A DNA stretch of 64,000 nucleotides from Ceratotherium simum simum (lineage: Eukaryota; Chordata; Mammalia; Perissodactyla; Rhinocerotidae): contig NW_004454170.1 of assembly GCF_000283155.1 (NCBI RefSeq), positions 14,795,304 through 14,859,303 of the forward strand. The letters run 5' to 3'. Under the pieces are notes generated by a model. That model was not told where the DNA came from and made no database searches. It worked only from the letters and a program-made list of their open reading frames with translations. The position numbers were made by a program, and so were the translations under genes. This document shows, piece after piece, positions 21,661-33,319 of this stretch (positions within the stretch are counted from its first letter, which is position 1; each line of letters begins with the position of its first letter).

Positions 21661-22914
21661 GTTCCTAAAAACAAACAAAGAAGAACAAGAACAGAATGGC
21701 CTTGCCCTCCTTTCCCTTAAATTTTGGGAAAGATTTGGGGCACAGGAGGTGGCGTATAAAACTATTCCTCCACCAACAGCTTTTCAAAACCTTCCAGTTC
21801 TAGAAACGCTCTCCCAGCAATGAAGTGGAAACAGTGCGGGGGTGTGAGAAGGTAGGGAGACTGCAAAATTTTGTGTCATGGGGACTCTTTCCAGCAGATG
21901 GTGAGATTATGCTGCAGGTCTGAATTAGAAACTTCTCTCACATTCTCTCTCTCTCTACTGAAATACGAACACTGGACCAGACTCATCATTTTTATTCTCT
22001 GCCATATGTTCCCAAGATACTATCTTTGCAAATATCAGAGAACTTACCTGCTTATCTAGTGTTTTCTTTTTTCTTGGCTATAGAGGAAGAACCTGCCAGT
22101 TACACTGAGTGGGGTGAGGAGTTCCCTGCACAACCACTGCAAAGAAAAGGGAATTCAGCACCATAAGAACTCGAAAGCCTACTTCTGTAGTGGCACTCGG
22201 GTGGCCTCTCCTTTCAAAATTGAGTCGTAGTTTCTATCACTTTGCCGTAGCCTGGGCTGTGATACAGAGCACCAGATGGACATGAAGATGTGTGATTTTG
22301 CCCATCGATTCTGAGAAAGGTAGACAGCCCATTTAAAAAGTATACAGAAAAAAACCAGGATGAGCTTGAGGGCGAAATGATTCTCAGCCTGGGATTATCA
22401 TTCAGCCTAGAGAGCGGCCCCCAGAGGCGGAGCTCCAGGACAATTTCACGAGGTAAATCAACCTGCCACGGGACAGTAGTTTTCCAACTCGGTTTAGCAG
22501 GGTCCTTCCAGTGCTCTGGAGAAAGTAGGAGAGTCAGGGAGGCAGTTAACACCCCACCTTATTTTAGATAGAAATAGAGTAGCTTCAAAATAGTCTGTTT
22601 AACATATTTGGTTTCAAAATCAATTTTCTTATGAAAAAAAAGTCCTATTTTAAGGAAAGTTTAGAAACCATTGGTAGTATTTAGACCTAAGGTCTAAGAG
22701 TAATAGATGTGTAGACCTGAAACACCCTTTGGAATAGCAGAGCTGTATGGAATGAGGTCAGATGTGGATTCTATGTTGCTGAAGGCAGGTCCACATGATT
22801 TCAAAACCAACCAAGTGGGAAACAAGGCTTAAATCTTCTCATAAAAATTAAGGAGTCCAATCCAAGACTCGTACTCTAATATGAGTAAGATTAATGAGGG
22901 AAGGAAACTGTGCC
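21661..22914. other. Intergenic, nothing recognised
   Basis: About 1.25 kb without a supported gene or repeat. Confidence 0.4.
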
Positions 22915-23000
22915 GATTTTGTTCACCATTGTATTCTTGTGCCTAGCACAGTGCCTGATACATAATGGGTGTTAAAAACATTTGATAAATGAAGAAAGAA
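22915..23000 (+). repeat. L2 3'-end fragment
   Basis: 'attcttgtgcctagcacagt' followed by a tail ending 'aaacatttgataaatgaaga' is the L2 3' terminus. Confidence 0.65.
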
Positions 23001-24584
23001 AAAGAAGGATGGAGGGAACCGTATCATGTGGGTGGGGCCAAGAGTCTCGTCACAAGATAGTTCTAAGACTTTTCCAAAAAATAAACACGCATGCTTACAC
23101 ATGCACACATATGTACACACACACATGAAACTCTCCAGTTTTTCAGCAAAGAGCACAATGATGAAAAATTCAGAATAATAGTTAGCAAACATTTACCTCC
23201 TCTACAGAAAAATCCTAACAACATACCCATGACATATCTCATTTTAAACAGCATTTGGTTCCTTTGAACGCTCCAGGAAAAATTGGTTGTGAAATGAACC
23301 TCTGAGAAATTAAATGAGCTCACCTGCTATCTAGAATTGTAAATAGATAAATTACCTGTTTAAAAATATATACCAAAAATGATTTGGGCTTTGCAGTAAT
23401 TGATTCCAAGCCACTCCATGGGAAGATAGAGAGGTTCAAGTTCCACACGCGGCCCCTGACCGTCGTCTGAAATCACCAGTGCACGGGAGAGCCCTCTCCT
23501 TTCTGTTCTCAAGAGCAGGAAGGGGTGAGTAGGTGGGAATGCAGGCTTTCTTGGCAAGGATCAAAAAGGGGCCATAAATCAGCACGTATTTTAAACAAAG
23601 GGCATGAAACATTGCTCCATTTGGCACCGCTCTTTGACTAAAAAAATAAAATTGTGTACGTTTTCAAGAAACCATACTTAACTGGCTCCAACTTTGAAGG
23701 TGGTATAAAATGCTAGTTCATTATACAGGGTCAGTTCCTGGGCTTCTGTTTTGAGTATAAGCAGCTAAATCCAAAAACTGGCTTCAATCCACAGAATGAA
23801 AGGTTGAGGAGAGCTCAGCTTAGGGACAACAGACAGTCTTACCTACTGTTCATGAGAGATTCCTGCTGAAGTTAATAAAGAACCTAGCAATGCTCCATGG
23901 GCCTGGAATCAGGCAGAGTAGCCCTCGAAACTTCAGACAGGCCCTTACCAGGAAGGAAATAAGCACAGCATTTAGGTAATGTGTTTAGTAAACTGACAGA
24001 GCAATAATTTGAAGGGAGTAAACTACGTCCCTTGTACTTGACGATGGGTTCATATTGGTCAGTAAGTTGCATTGGACCCTACCGGTCAGAGCAGACCACA
24101 AACAGTCCTTCGCGGAAAAAGTCTTTATTAGATGATTAAAATTTTTTCAAGATTTTAAAGTAAACTAAACTCTATGAGAAGCTATGACCAAAATCCAATC
24201 AGAGAGGAGCCTGTGATCTACGGATTTGAAGACATTTGTGCTGAGGTTGAAGAGCTGAAAGAAGGGAGGTGTTCGTCTGGATTTGAGCTTCTGTGTTCAC
24301 ACTCGGCCAGTTCATGCCTGGTTGATCATGTCCCACAGTCTTACCTAATTCATGGTTGTAACTGCCAAACCCTGGGCCTCTCACAAACATTTGAGTCTTT
24401 TGGATATAGTAAGAAGTTTATATAAGATTTGAAGCTGATAAATCCTAAAATGACCTCTTCCAAATTCTATTAATTCACGGTCTCAGCAGTTTAGCCAAAG
24501 TTTTTGTATTGTTATTTCCCCTGCCCCGACAAACCAGGAACATGTGGGTACAACCTGCATTCACCAACATGAAGCAGACAGAAC
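23001..24584. other. Intergenic, nothing recognised
   Basis: About 1.6 kb without a supported gene or repeat. Short overlapping open frames on both strands have no recognisable product. Confidence 0.4.
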
Positions 24585-24735
24585 TCCTCATCCATCCATA
24601 CCTGTTTATGAGTCCCTAGTCTGTGCCATGCACTTTTCTAGGTCCTGTGGAAACAGCAATGAACAAAGTTCCAGTGCTCCAGGAGCCTCCCTTCTAGTTT
24701 TAGTCAGCAATTTACTGATGGAGACTAGAGAGAAG
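24585..24735 (-). repeat. L2 3'-end fragment, minus strand
   Basis: 'tgtgccatgcacttttctag' followed by 'gaaacagcaatgaacaaagt' and 'ctccaggagcctcccttcta' is the reversed L2 3' region. Confidence 0.65.
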
Positions 24736-25191
24736 CAGAACATCTCTTGAGGAACCAGAGGTGGTGTTTTAAAAGAACTTCATTCAGCAAAAAAATCACT
24801 GAGAAGATTAGACATTCCCTTTGTACATCTTGTTCTTAACCACTCAATCCACTAGCCCAATTATGGGCACAAATAGGCCCCAGCACAGCTATCACAAGGG
24901 TAAAGAGGAGGAGGAGATTATTAATCTGATATGTACCCAGATCTTCATCTTACGGTGCATAAGTAGAGACGGATTCATTATAACATAATGCTGACACCAA
25001 CTGTAGTGATAAAATTTCCCCCAGAGAGGCCCCCATTTTCAGATTCTCTTTATACTTTTTATGCTTTATACTCTACACTTTTTCTGTGGAGGAGGGCTTT
25101 TAGCTGTAGAAGTTGCAAATAAGCAAGACACTTCCCAGGGAGAGTTTCAGGCTAGAACGTTTCAGGGAGAACTAGGCTAAAGACGCGCCTT
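24736..25191. other. Intergenic, nothing recognised
   Basis: No gene or supported repeat. Confidence 0.35.
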
Positions 25192-25205
25192 AAGAACACC
25201 AGGAC

Positions 25206-25451
25206 CTGGGCTGGCTCCGTGGCTTAGCGGTTAAGTGCGCGCGTTCTGATGCTGGCGGCCCGGGTTCGGATCCCGGGCGCGCCCCAAAGCACCACTTTTC
25301 CGTCCAGCGCGAGGCCGAGTCCCACGTACAGCAACTAGAAGGATGTGAACCTATGACATACAACTATCTGCTGGGGCTTTGGGGGGAAAAAAATGAATAA
25401 ATAAAATCTTTAAAAAAAAAAAAAAAAAAAAAATTTAAAAAAAAAAAAAAA
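25206..25451 (+). mobile_element. ERE1 SINE with 14-base duplication
   Basis: Head gggctggctccgtggcttag, 'gggttcggatcccgggcgcg', then a body with several substitutions ('gcgaggccgagtcccacgta') and a long A tail broken by ATTT at about 25433. Direct repeats aagaacaccaggac lie at 25192-25205 and 25452-25465. Confidence 0.97.
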
Positions 25452-25465
25452 AAGAACACCAGGAC

Positions 25466-25789
25466 TTAGTGATGGGCAGGTCATGAAAAGCTGACTCAGA
25501 GCAACAGAAGCCAGAGAGTTAGGAGACAAAGCAGCAAAAGGTTGTGTTTCAGAGCAAAGTTTTCAGCTAAAATTAATGGCTAACTGTGCAAGTGGAATAG
25601 AGAGATCTAATAAGCTAAAACTTAGAAAGTGTTTTTAGGCTTTGGCCGGTATAAGTTCATTCGTGACATAGGAAAGAATAGTTTCAGCCAAGAGGTGGAG
25701 GAAACCCTGGATGCCATGGGTGGAGGAGGAAATTGGTGATGAGGCAGCAAGGGCAGTGAGGGTAGACTCCGTGAAGAACGATCGCCTTC
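25466..25789. other. Intergenic, nothing recognised
   Basis: No gene or supported repeat. Confidence 0.35.
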
Positions 25790-26100
25790 ACCCCCTAACT
25801 GGCTTTCTTACCTCTACTCCATCCTCCACACTACTTGCTCCTGGAATATACACTTCCATGCTCAAAATCCTTTGATAGTGCCATTATCACTTTAACAATA
25901 AATGTCAAAGTTTTTAGCACACCCCATCCTAGCCCAAACCTGGGTTACAGTTATCTGCACCCTGCCAGTTTTTGCCACTGGATTATTCCCTAACAGATAT
26001 TGTCCCTTAAGGGAAAGTACCATTTCTTATTTGGCATTTTATGTCACCCTACCTCTACCCATTATGATATGGCATTCAACTCATGTGGTTGAATGAAAGG
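25790..26100 (+). repeat. L2 LINE fragment, plus strand
   Basis: 'tgctcaaaatcctttgatag' followed by 'caataaatgtcaaagttttt' matches the L2 segment that usually reads 'ctcaaaaaccttcaatggct' then 'aaagtccaaactcct'. It ends near a GAAT-repeat patch. Confidence 0.65.
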
Positions 26101-26944
26101 AAAAATAAGTGAGAGATCGAATGAATGAATGAATGACACCAACACTGACCGTCTTTGTAACAATGGATTTCTGAGTCCCAGTGTGGAAGTTGAAGGTAAT
26201 CCATAATTTTCCTCTGTGAAATGTCTTGTCAAGTTGAAAGAAAGAATCTCTATATAAATCCAACATTCTGTTTTTGCTTAGTCATTGTCAGTGTTTTATT
26301 TTGGTAGTTTGAGTTACCCTGATGATTCCTCATTATAACTAGACAAGTTCAATTGACAGGAGGATCTCTGATTGGAAATGGATTCTCTCAGTGATGTGAC
26401 AAGTGTGTCTGGAAGCACTACCGTTTAGCATGACACTAAGACATAACACATGCCCAGGTCTGTCAAACCTCTGAGTCGTGCATGTGGAATCAATGAAATC
26501 AGCAGGATGATAATCGACTTCGCTTTGTGATTCCTCTGTTGGCACATTTATTTTAGCTCCTCTGGCAGAGCTGGAGAGTTGCTCTATTAATTCACTATGA
26601 CACTGTTTTCTAATTAGGTGTCTTGACACAGCAGGCATTCCCGTCTTGAACATTTCTTTTGTTTCTTTAATGTGCCAGCAAGCTGTCTGACTTTTAGCTG
26701 CCTGATTTTTCAGAAATGTTACCCGCAATGGAAAACGCAATAACACGCATAGGGCACCTATGTATGTTATGGCACCTGGGTGGTTCTCGAGAAATGTTCA
26801 TTACAGTCCCCTGTTTCATGTTTGCCTTCTGATCTTCCGGTGTTTTGGTTAACCTCAAAGATAAAATATTATCTTCATAAGGCTTAAATTTTTCTTCATT
26901 CCAGAAGAAAGTCCAGTAATTCTATAAACAGATACTATATGGAT
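26101..26944. other. Intergenic; short (GAAT)n patch, otherwise nothing recognised
   Basis: A tetranucleotide GAAT patch lies at about 26119-26135. The remainder has no supported gene or repeat; a 135-codon minus-strand frame at 26339-26746 resembles no protein that I know. Confidence 0.4.
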
Positions 26945-27175
26945 TCTGTAAATAATAATAGCCAAAATTTATTGAGTGCTTTCTATGTGCCAAGTGTTTC
27001 AATATTTCAGTTCCTTTCATCCTGACAGTAACCCTATGAAGTAGAAATTTTTATTCTCCCTGCTTTTTAGAGGAAGAAACCTTAACTGAGAAGTCAAGTA
27101 GCTGAGGTTATAGAGTGGATAAGAAAGGGAGGTGGGGCAAGAACCCACATTTCCCTCTTTCCAAAAACCTTGGTC
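26945..27175 (-). repeat. MIR SINE, minus strand
   Basis: 'attgagtgctttctatgtgc' then 'cctgacagtaaccctatgaa' and 'gaggaagaaaccttaactga' give a reverse MIR over most of its length. Confidence 0.75.
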
Positions 27176-28204
27176 CTCAACCTGCACTATCCTGCCCTCC
27201 ACAAGCACGCTCTGAGGGGCCAGCAGTGTGTCGGGGACTGTGCAGGACACAAAGATGGAGAAGCCACAGCCTTGCCCTGAAGGCATTCTTCCTGGCTGAA
27301 CAGAAATGTGACTGACCCCAGGTGTAAGTGCCGACACTCTCTAGGCCTGGGGAGATTCCAGTTCAGAGCTTGGCCCTTTCCACCCACCTCCTCTGGGCTG
27401 CCCGCTTTGAGCCCCATCTGGAACGTGGAGGAAGAACTTCCTGCAGCAAGTGCACAGCTTGACACCCTCCCTGAAAGCCCTCCCTCTCCAAGTGCCCCCC
27501 CAGTTTCAGGCCGGAGAGGAGAGAATAGCAGTTGCTCCTGCCCCCTTGGTGTTCTGGGAGCCCACTGCTTTCGCTTAGGCCTGGCCTGCTTCCCTCTTGG
27601 CCCTGGGCGGTGGGCAGAGTACAAGCTAATTGGCAGGGCTGCTCCAAAGACTAAAGAACAGCGGAGCTGCCTGTTGGCCAGCGGGAGGGCTGTGTTCCCA
27701 GCTCGCGCTCTGACATTTTTTGGGGCCTGGGCGGGGCCCCCTGCCTGAGGAAGGTGTAACAGGGAAAGGACAAACAGGGAAAATAAGGTGTTGGCAGAGA
27801 GAATTCCCAGAGGAAGGGACGCCGCTGAAATCCAGCTGCTCAAGGTGCTTGGTTAATCTGGAGGAGACTCGAGCTGGGGAGATGGAAGAGTCCTTGCAGG
27901 GACAGAGGAGAGCTCGTCCTGTCCTCCATCCAGCCATCAGGCCCAAGAAGCCCCAGGTTCCTGGGAGGCAACAGGACTGAAGAGGAGGTAGCTCCCAGCT
28001 CCCCAGAAAGCCCCCTTACCTCGTGAAGACAAAAACGTGCACGGGGACTGGTAACTGTTGGGGGCTGTGCTGCAACTGAAGGCAAGTTCCTGACCTGGAC
28101 AAAGAAACCCCACGTGGAGAAGAGGAGCCCTGGTGGAGAAAAGAAGTTTGCATCAAGGAGACGGTGTGGACTTTGTAGCCAAACACTCAGCTCCGTGGCT
28201 GACT
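27176..28204. other. GC-rich intergenic segment, no gene recognised
   Basis: About 27180-28000 is clearly richer in G+C than its neighbours. For that reason it is open in several frames on both strands at once (for example 27187-27843 minus and 27308-27748 plus), which argues against any one being coding. CG dinucleotides are not enriched enough to call a CpG island by eye. The first 110 bases may be a worn L2 end. No exon, promoter or known repeat is supported for the rest. Confidence 0.4.
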
Positions 28205-28435
28205 GCAGCTAACTGCTACCGGGCATCGTGCTTAGATCTTTTGAACAAGATGTCATGTAGTGCTCACAACAACCCTTTAAAGGAAATTATCTTTTAATCT
28301 TTATTTTGTAAGAATTGGAAGCTGAGTTCAACTCTTTGCCCGTGGAGACATACCCAGAGAGTACCAGTGCCCGGCCTAGAACTTGATTCTGCCTGACAGG
28401 AGTCCATGCTCCTAACCGTTAGGCCATCATTAAAA
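28205..28435 (-). repeat. MIR SINE, minus strand
   Basis: 'gtagtgctcacaacaaccct' then 'gtgcccggcctagaacttga' and 'catgctcctaaccgttaggc' show a diverged reverse MIR reaching its 5' tRNA-like end. Confidence 0.7.
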
Positions 28436-28489
28436 GATGCTTTGTGTGGGGACAAGATATATGAGACAGTACCTGTCTTCATAGAGAAT

Positions 28490-28610
28490 GAGTCTCTTAG
28501 TTTCATCATCTCTAACATGGGGTCAATAATATGCACCTTGCAGGGTTTCTGTGAAAATGAGAGATAATGTAAAAAGGCACGTGGGAGAGGTCCTTGAGGG
28601 TTAAGGTGCA
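28490..28610 (+). repeat. MIR fragment, plus strand
   Basis: 'cttagtttcatcatctctaa' followed by 'acatggggtcaataatatgc' and 'gcagggtttctgtgaaaatg' is a MIR core and 3' part. Confidence 0.65.
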
Positions 28611-28759
28611 GAGAGAGGCCCCGAGTCCTCCCTGGGCAGAGAACTGCAAAGCCCATGTTTATTGCTGCTGCTTCTCTTAAATTAAATCTCTTTCAAAAAC
28701 ATTACCTTAAATCAGAATGGAACAATTGTTGAGTCTGAATGGTGAGGCTGTGGGTTTTG

Positions 28760-29115
28760 TTTTCGTTTTTATGTTTTCCAAATTAAAACCATATGTATTA
28801 TAATTTTTCCATTATAATTGTAATACATGTTGATGTATTAGTTATGAAAAATACAGAAACTGTAAAAAAGAAAGAAAAATCTTTACTTCCCACTGTTCAG
28901 AGATGACTACTGTTAAAACATTTTTCTCTTTATTTACAGTGTTTCATTAATATATTTGCTTTTTTTACAGAATTGGTGTCATATTGCATGCTACTGTACT
29001 ACATCCCACTTTTAACATGCAACGTATCATGAACATTTCACCAAGACATCAAACAGTTCTTAAAACGTATGAGAATTATTGGTTGCTTTCCAATTTTCTT
29101 TGCAAAGTGGTTCAT
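28760..29115 (+). repeat. Old LINE fragment (L1-type 3' UTR)
   Basis: 'ttatgaaaaatacagaaact' then 'cagagatgactactgttaaa' and 'tttttacagaattggtgtca' form a recurrent old mammalian LINE-derived sequence. Family uncertain. Confidence 0.45.
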
Positions 29116-29299
29116 TACTTTTACAATGGAAAAAAAAATTATGCTGAAAAGAACTCCATTGTGTTAAAAATGTATTTGTGAGAGGGGTGCACTGCTTTGC
29201 CCAACAAGTGTAGCTTCCTATGTTTCACGTCTCGCTCAGGTCAAGTGGAGGGGATAATCCCCCAGTAATAACCATGACATATGAAATGGAGATAGAAAT

Positions 29300-29395
29300 A
29301 GTTGATTTTGTGAGGATTAAATGAGATAAGGTATGTGATGTCCCCAGGAGATAGTGGACCACGATGAGTGCTCAGTAATGACAAAATTGTGTCAG
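29300..29395 (+). repeat. MIR 3' fragment
   Basis: 'gtgaggattaaatgagataa' followed by 'gatgagtgctcagtaatgac' is the MIR 3' half. Confidence 0.6.
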
Positions 29396-29533
29396 TCAAT
29401 GACAATGCAAGGAGAATAAGATGAGTGTTTGTTGGGGAGTGCCCTGGAGAATTGAAGAATAGCCTTGCCAACGATGTGCTGGAGCAAGCTCTCGCAGGCT
29501 TTTGATAGCCAATTGTTAAAAATACTCGGGAAC

Positions 29534-29732
29534 GGGGCCTGCCCGGTGGCGTAGTGGTTAAGTTCGCATGCTCTGCTTTGGTGGCCCGGGGTTCACAGGT
29601 TCGGATCCTGGGCGCGGACATACGCACCGCTTGTGAAGCCATGCTGTGGCGGCGTCCCATATAAAGTAGAGGAAGATGGGCACGGATGTTAGCCCAGGGC
29701 TGATCTTCCTCACATAAATAAAAAATAAAAAT
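29534..29732 (+). mobile_element. ERE SINE (second type)
   Basis: ggggcctgcccggtggcgta head, 'ggttcggatcctgggcgcgg', then 'catataaagtagaggaagat' and a single gatgttagcccagggc module before an A/T-rich tail. An imperfect duplication flanks it (aatactcgggaac at 29521-29533 and aatactcaagaac at 29733-29745, 11 of 13 matching), suggesting some age. Confidence 0.93.
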
Positions 29733-29745
29733 AATACTCAAGAAC

Positions 29746-30339
29746 TTTGCAGGCTGGTTGTTAAAGGCTGTGAAACCCCCGGTAGCTTGAAAGCTGTCTT
29801 GGTGGAAGTATTTACACCACAGAAACTGGAAATCAGCAAATGCTACAAATCAGGGCTATTTATTTCTTTGTTTATCTATTTATGGATTTTAGCAGCACAT
29901 TGGTAGGGACAACCCAAAGACAAGTTCTAGTGCTTCTCAAAGTGGTGGAGCCTTGCAGAAAATGCTTCTGAGGGCTTGTGTAGAATTAGGTGATTTTGTA
30001 AAGATGTTATGTGAGCTGAAATCCTGGTCTGATTTCTCCTGCTTTGACTGGAAGGAGGAATAAGGAAGCATAAGCATTGCAGAACCTAAAAGGGCAAACC
30101 AGAAGAGTTTTGTTTATGCTTCTAAAACAAATACCTGGATGAGAGGATGAGAGTGCAAGAGATGCGGAGACTTGTCGCTGAAGTGACAGGAACCTGTTAG
30201 TGTAAGTGAATAGGAAGTTCAGGGTTGGAGGGACATCCTTGCTCAAGGAGAAGGCTGTGGGAAGGGGTTGAAGAATGGGTGCGCCAGGAGGCTCTCTTCC
30301 AACATGCCATGAGGATCAGAGGGTCTGTGCGCTAGAAGG
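29746..30339. other. Intergenic, nothing recognised
   Basis: No gene or supported repeat. Confidence 0.35.
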
Positions 30340-30455
30340 CTTCACAGACCACTGGGTCCCCTTCTTCATCTGACAGGTGAGGAAGCAGGGCCCAGAGCAG
30401 GGAAGGAACTTTCCCCATATCCAGAATCCAGGGCATTGGACTCCTAGCTGAAAGT
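30340..30455 (-). repeat. MIR fragment, minus strand
   Basis: 'tcatctgacaggtgaggaag' followed by 'cagggaaggaactttcccca' and 'tccagggcattggactccta' is a worn reverse MIR. Confidence 0.5.
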
Positions 30456-30571
30456 TCTTTCCTGAGCTGCTCACTGCCCAATTTATTGTGGAGAGTATAC
30501 CTGTAGTCACGTGAATATGAGTGGAGTTTAAGGGACTTCAAGCTGAAAAAAAAAAAAACATAAAGACTCTG

Positions 30572-30939
30572 TGTCTTAGTCCACTCAGGCTGCTATAACA
30601 GAATACCATAGACTGGGTAGTTTATAAACAACAGAAATTTATTTCTCACAGTTATGGAGTCTGGGAAGTCCAAGATCAAGGCACCAGCAGATTTGAGGTC
30701 TGGTGAGGACCTGCTTCCTAGTTCATAGATGGCTGTCTTTTTGCTGTATCTTCACATGCTGGAAGGGGCTAGGGAGCTCTCTGGGGTCTCTTTTATAAGG
30801 ACACTAATCCCATTCATGAGAGCTCTACTCTCATGACCTAATCACTTCCCAAAGGTCCCACATCCTAATGCCATCACCTTGGAGGTGGGGATTTCAGTAT
30901 GTAAATTTTGGGGGAGACATAAACATTTACTCCATTTCA
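30572..30939 (-). mobile_element. MST/MLT1-type solo LTR, minus strand
   Basis: The plus strand starts 'tgtcttagtccactcaggct', continues with 'ataacagaataccatagact' and 'gaaatttatttctcacagtt', and ends near 'cattta' then 'ctccatttca'. This is the reverse complement of a MaLR LTR as I remember the consensus. Flanking pentamers ctctg and ctgtg agree at 4 of 5 positions, compatible with a decayed 5-bp duplication. Non-coding. Confidence 0.8.
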
Positions 30940-31284
30940 CTGTGGGACCATGGAAATGAAATAGTGAGAAGAACTGGTGAAAGGTATACGTGGAGAGAAG
31001 GAAGAAACAAGTGAAGGAAAAAGAACAAAAATTTGGTTTTTAGATATTAATGAAAAATCAATTTGTAATTGGACATGGAAACCTGGTCCAAGTTTACCAA
31101 ATAACGTCTTACTTATATTAGTTAAGAAGAGCTTCTGCCCCCTCCTGTCTCCTTACAGGACCTTTGCCCTGTCAATGATTCTTGAGAGCCTCCACCTCCA
31201 GGTGCTTAGGGACAGGCTGGCTTCTTCCTCTCCCACTTCTTCGCTTTGTCAGCACACCATTGCCTCTGTGCCCTTTGCCCTTGC
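30940..31284. other. Intergenic, nothing recognised
   Basis: The plus-strand frame running 30977-31585 crosses unrelated blocks and has no recognisable product. Confidence 0.35.
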
Positions 31285-31765
31285 AGTCTGGGTTCCCCCG
31301 AAACAGAAGCGAGGACAGAGTTTGGGCTTCAAGATGTTTATTAGAGATCAAGAAGTGCAAGAAGAGAATAGGGCACAGGGAGAACTTCAATGCAGGTCCA
31401 GTAAAGGCTCTGCCAACCAGGTGGAATATCTCTGCAGAGACTTTTGCTGTCCAGGTGTCCTGGGTCACTTGGGCCAGGTTTTTATAAGCTACTTCACTCA
31501 GGCCTCAGATGAGAGCTGCCCAGGAAGGCAAGGAGGCCCTCTGCAGCTGAGCTCGACTCTGCAGGAGCTGACCCCTGGAGGCTGAGGCTAACTGCGCTCC
31601 CACAGCTGGCTGCCATGGGGGATACGGGGAAGGCACAGCTCTCGCCTTTCCTACTCCGTCCCCAGTCAAGGAGCACCCTCCTCAAATCCCCCTCAGCGCT
31701 GCTGCTCTTATGAGGAATTTTCTGAAGGGCTGGGGACATCAAAAGGGAAGTAGGACCCATTAGAG
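31285..31765 (-). repeat. Possible LTR-like repeat, family unknown
   Basis: 'ggcttcaagatgtttattag' near 31326 and the general layout (a reversed AATAAA close to one end, GC-richer remainder) suggest an LTR in reverse, but I could not match a family and found no duplication. Confidence 0.25.
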
Positions 31766-32189
31766 AGTGTGTCATAACCAGTGTTGGACGTGACCACTCT
31801 CAGAGCACACAAATCCAGACGGGCCTGTCCTGGAGGATCTCACAGAGGGCCTTGTGGCCTAGCTCTACTGGCCGGGCCTGCTCACCCCTGTGTGATGCCT
31901 TATGTCCAGGCCGAACTGCTAGAGGCCTGGAGAAGAAAATGTTCGGTGCATAAGCCCAGCACAAGGCCAGGCTTCCCAGGGTCCATTTCTCGTCCTAGGA
32001 TCTACCCCTTCCCAGCATTATTCAAAGTGGAAGGACCGCCCACTTCTTGGGGAGCGCCATTTTACAGCCATAGGGTGGGGGTGGGGGAGAGATCCACAAT
32101 AATTTGTCATCAGCAGATTATGGGTTGTTTAATCTTACAAAACAGTCTAGGTTGAGCTGCCCTAGTGCAGTCCATTTCTTTTTTACTGT
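31766..32189. other. Intergenic, nothing recognised
   Basis: No gene or supported repeat. Confidence 0.35.
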
Positions 32190-32714
32190 TGTTGGGGCCC
32201 AGGGTAGGCCACTCCAAAATATCCCACAATAGTATATTGATTATTTTGAATTAAAGTAATTTATTTGACAAAGTATTGACTTTCCTCTCTCTCTTCTCTC
32301 TGAAAGCAGGAAATAAATTTCCTGTGAAAGGTACTCTCCCCGCACCAGGAGACAGAAACCTCCTTATCACCAGAGCTAGGGAATTTAGGATGAAGAAGCC
32401 TGTATAAACAAACCTTGTTACTTTTACTAATTTACCACCTCAAGCCTAAACTCTGCTCAACTTCCTCACTAATTTCGTACCACAAACCTAAGTTTCTTTT
32501 TCCTATCAAATCTTCACAAATTTATTGATTCTTTGTGTAAAAAAATATACTAACTGCCTGCTTTGTTCACCCTCTGAGCATCATTTTTATGATCTCCTGT
32601 ATGTGTGTATTAAATAGGTTTTTTCTCCTGTTAATCTGGTCTCGTGTCAATTTTATTGCTAGTCCAGCCATAAGAACTCAAGAGGGATAAGGGAGGAATT
32701 CCCCCTCCCCAACA
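32190..32714 (+). mobile_element. Solo LTR, endogenous retrovirus (copy B)
   Basis: It starts TGTTGGGG and ends CCCCAACA, a perfect 8-base terminal inverted repeat of the TG...CA kind. CTGT occurs directly outside both ends (32186-32189 and 32715-32718), a 4-base target duplication as is usual for class I (gamma-like) retroviruses. Inside are 'gcctgtataaacaaaccttg' and 'ctcctgttaatctggtctcg', shared with copy A at 12062-12559. No internal viral genes flank it, so it is a solo LTR left by recombination. Confidence 0.88.
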
Positions 32715-33319
32715 CTGTCTTATACCTGCAATTTGATCTTTTGAGCATCTCTCCCTCCCAGCTTGCTCTGTTTTGCAAACAATGCTTAAAAAAATCCCCA
32801 GCAGTTTGTGATGGGGTGCATTCCAAAGTCATTCAGAAAAGAGAAGCATTTGTCCTTTTTTTCTCTTTCCCTTTCTCCTCACCATAAAACAAACACAAAA
32901 TGCCTCAGACAGAAGAAAACGTAAATAAGTCTACAGAAATCTGAGCTCCAGCACATGCAGACATGTGTTTGCATCTCCCCACAAAATACTCAGCTTCTTA
33001 CGCAAAAATATTTACATTTGGGATAGAATGATTTCACAATTTTCTCTGCATGAGCTTTATGAAACCACAGGGTCTGTTCACGTTTTTTTTCCAGAGCAAA
33101 AGGATAATCTACTAAAGATGAATTTGAGTTTCAATCTTTTTGGAAAGAAGTAGTTTGCAATTTAAAAATAACTGTTTTCCCCAGCTTTTATTCACCAAAT
33201 TAAAAAAATAATAATTGGGGGCAAATTCTAGCTATGGAATGCCATTAGAGAGCCAAAGAACTTTTAAAATGAGAAAAAAACTGTGAATAAAGTGAGAATA
33301 ACTTGTGCGAGAAAGCTTT
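32715..33319. other. Intergenic, nothing recognised
   Basis: No gene or supported repeat. Confidence 0.35.

Noticed and set aside
27187..27843. 218-codon minus-strand open frame
   Set aside because: GC-rich sequence leaves overlapping frames open on both strands; no recognisable domain, and part of it overlaps a worn repeat.
30977..31585. 202-codon plus-strand open frame
   Set aside because: It crosses unrelated sequence blocks, including a possible LTR-like repeat, with no recognisable product.
12062..32714. A single 20-kb provirus bounded by the two related LTRs
   Set aside because: Copy B has its own matching CTGT duplication and intact TG...CA ends on both sides, and the interval contains unrelated MIR, L1, L2 and ERE elements rather than viral genes.
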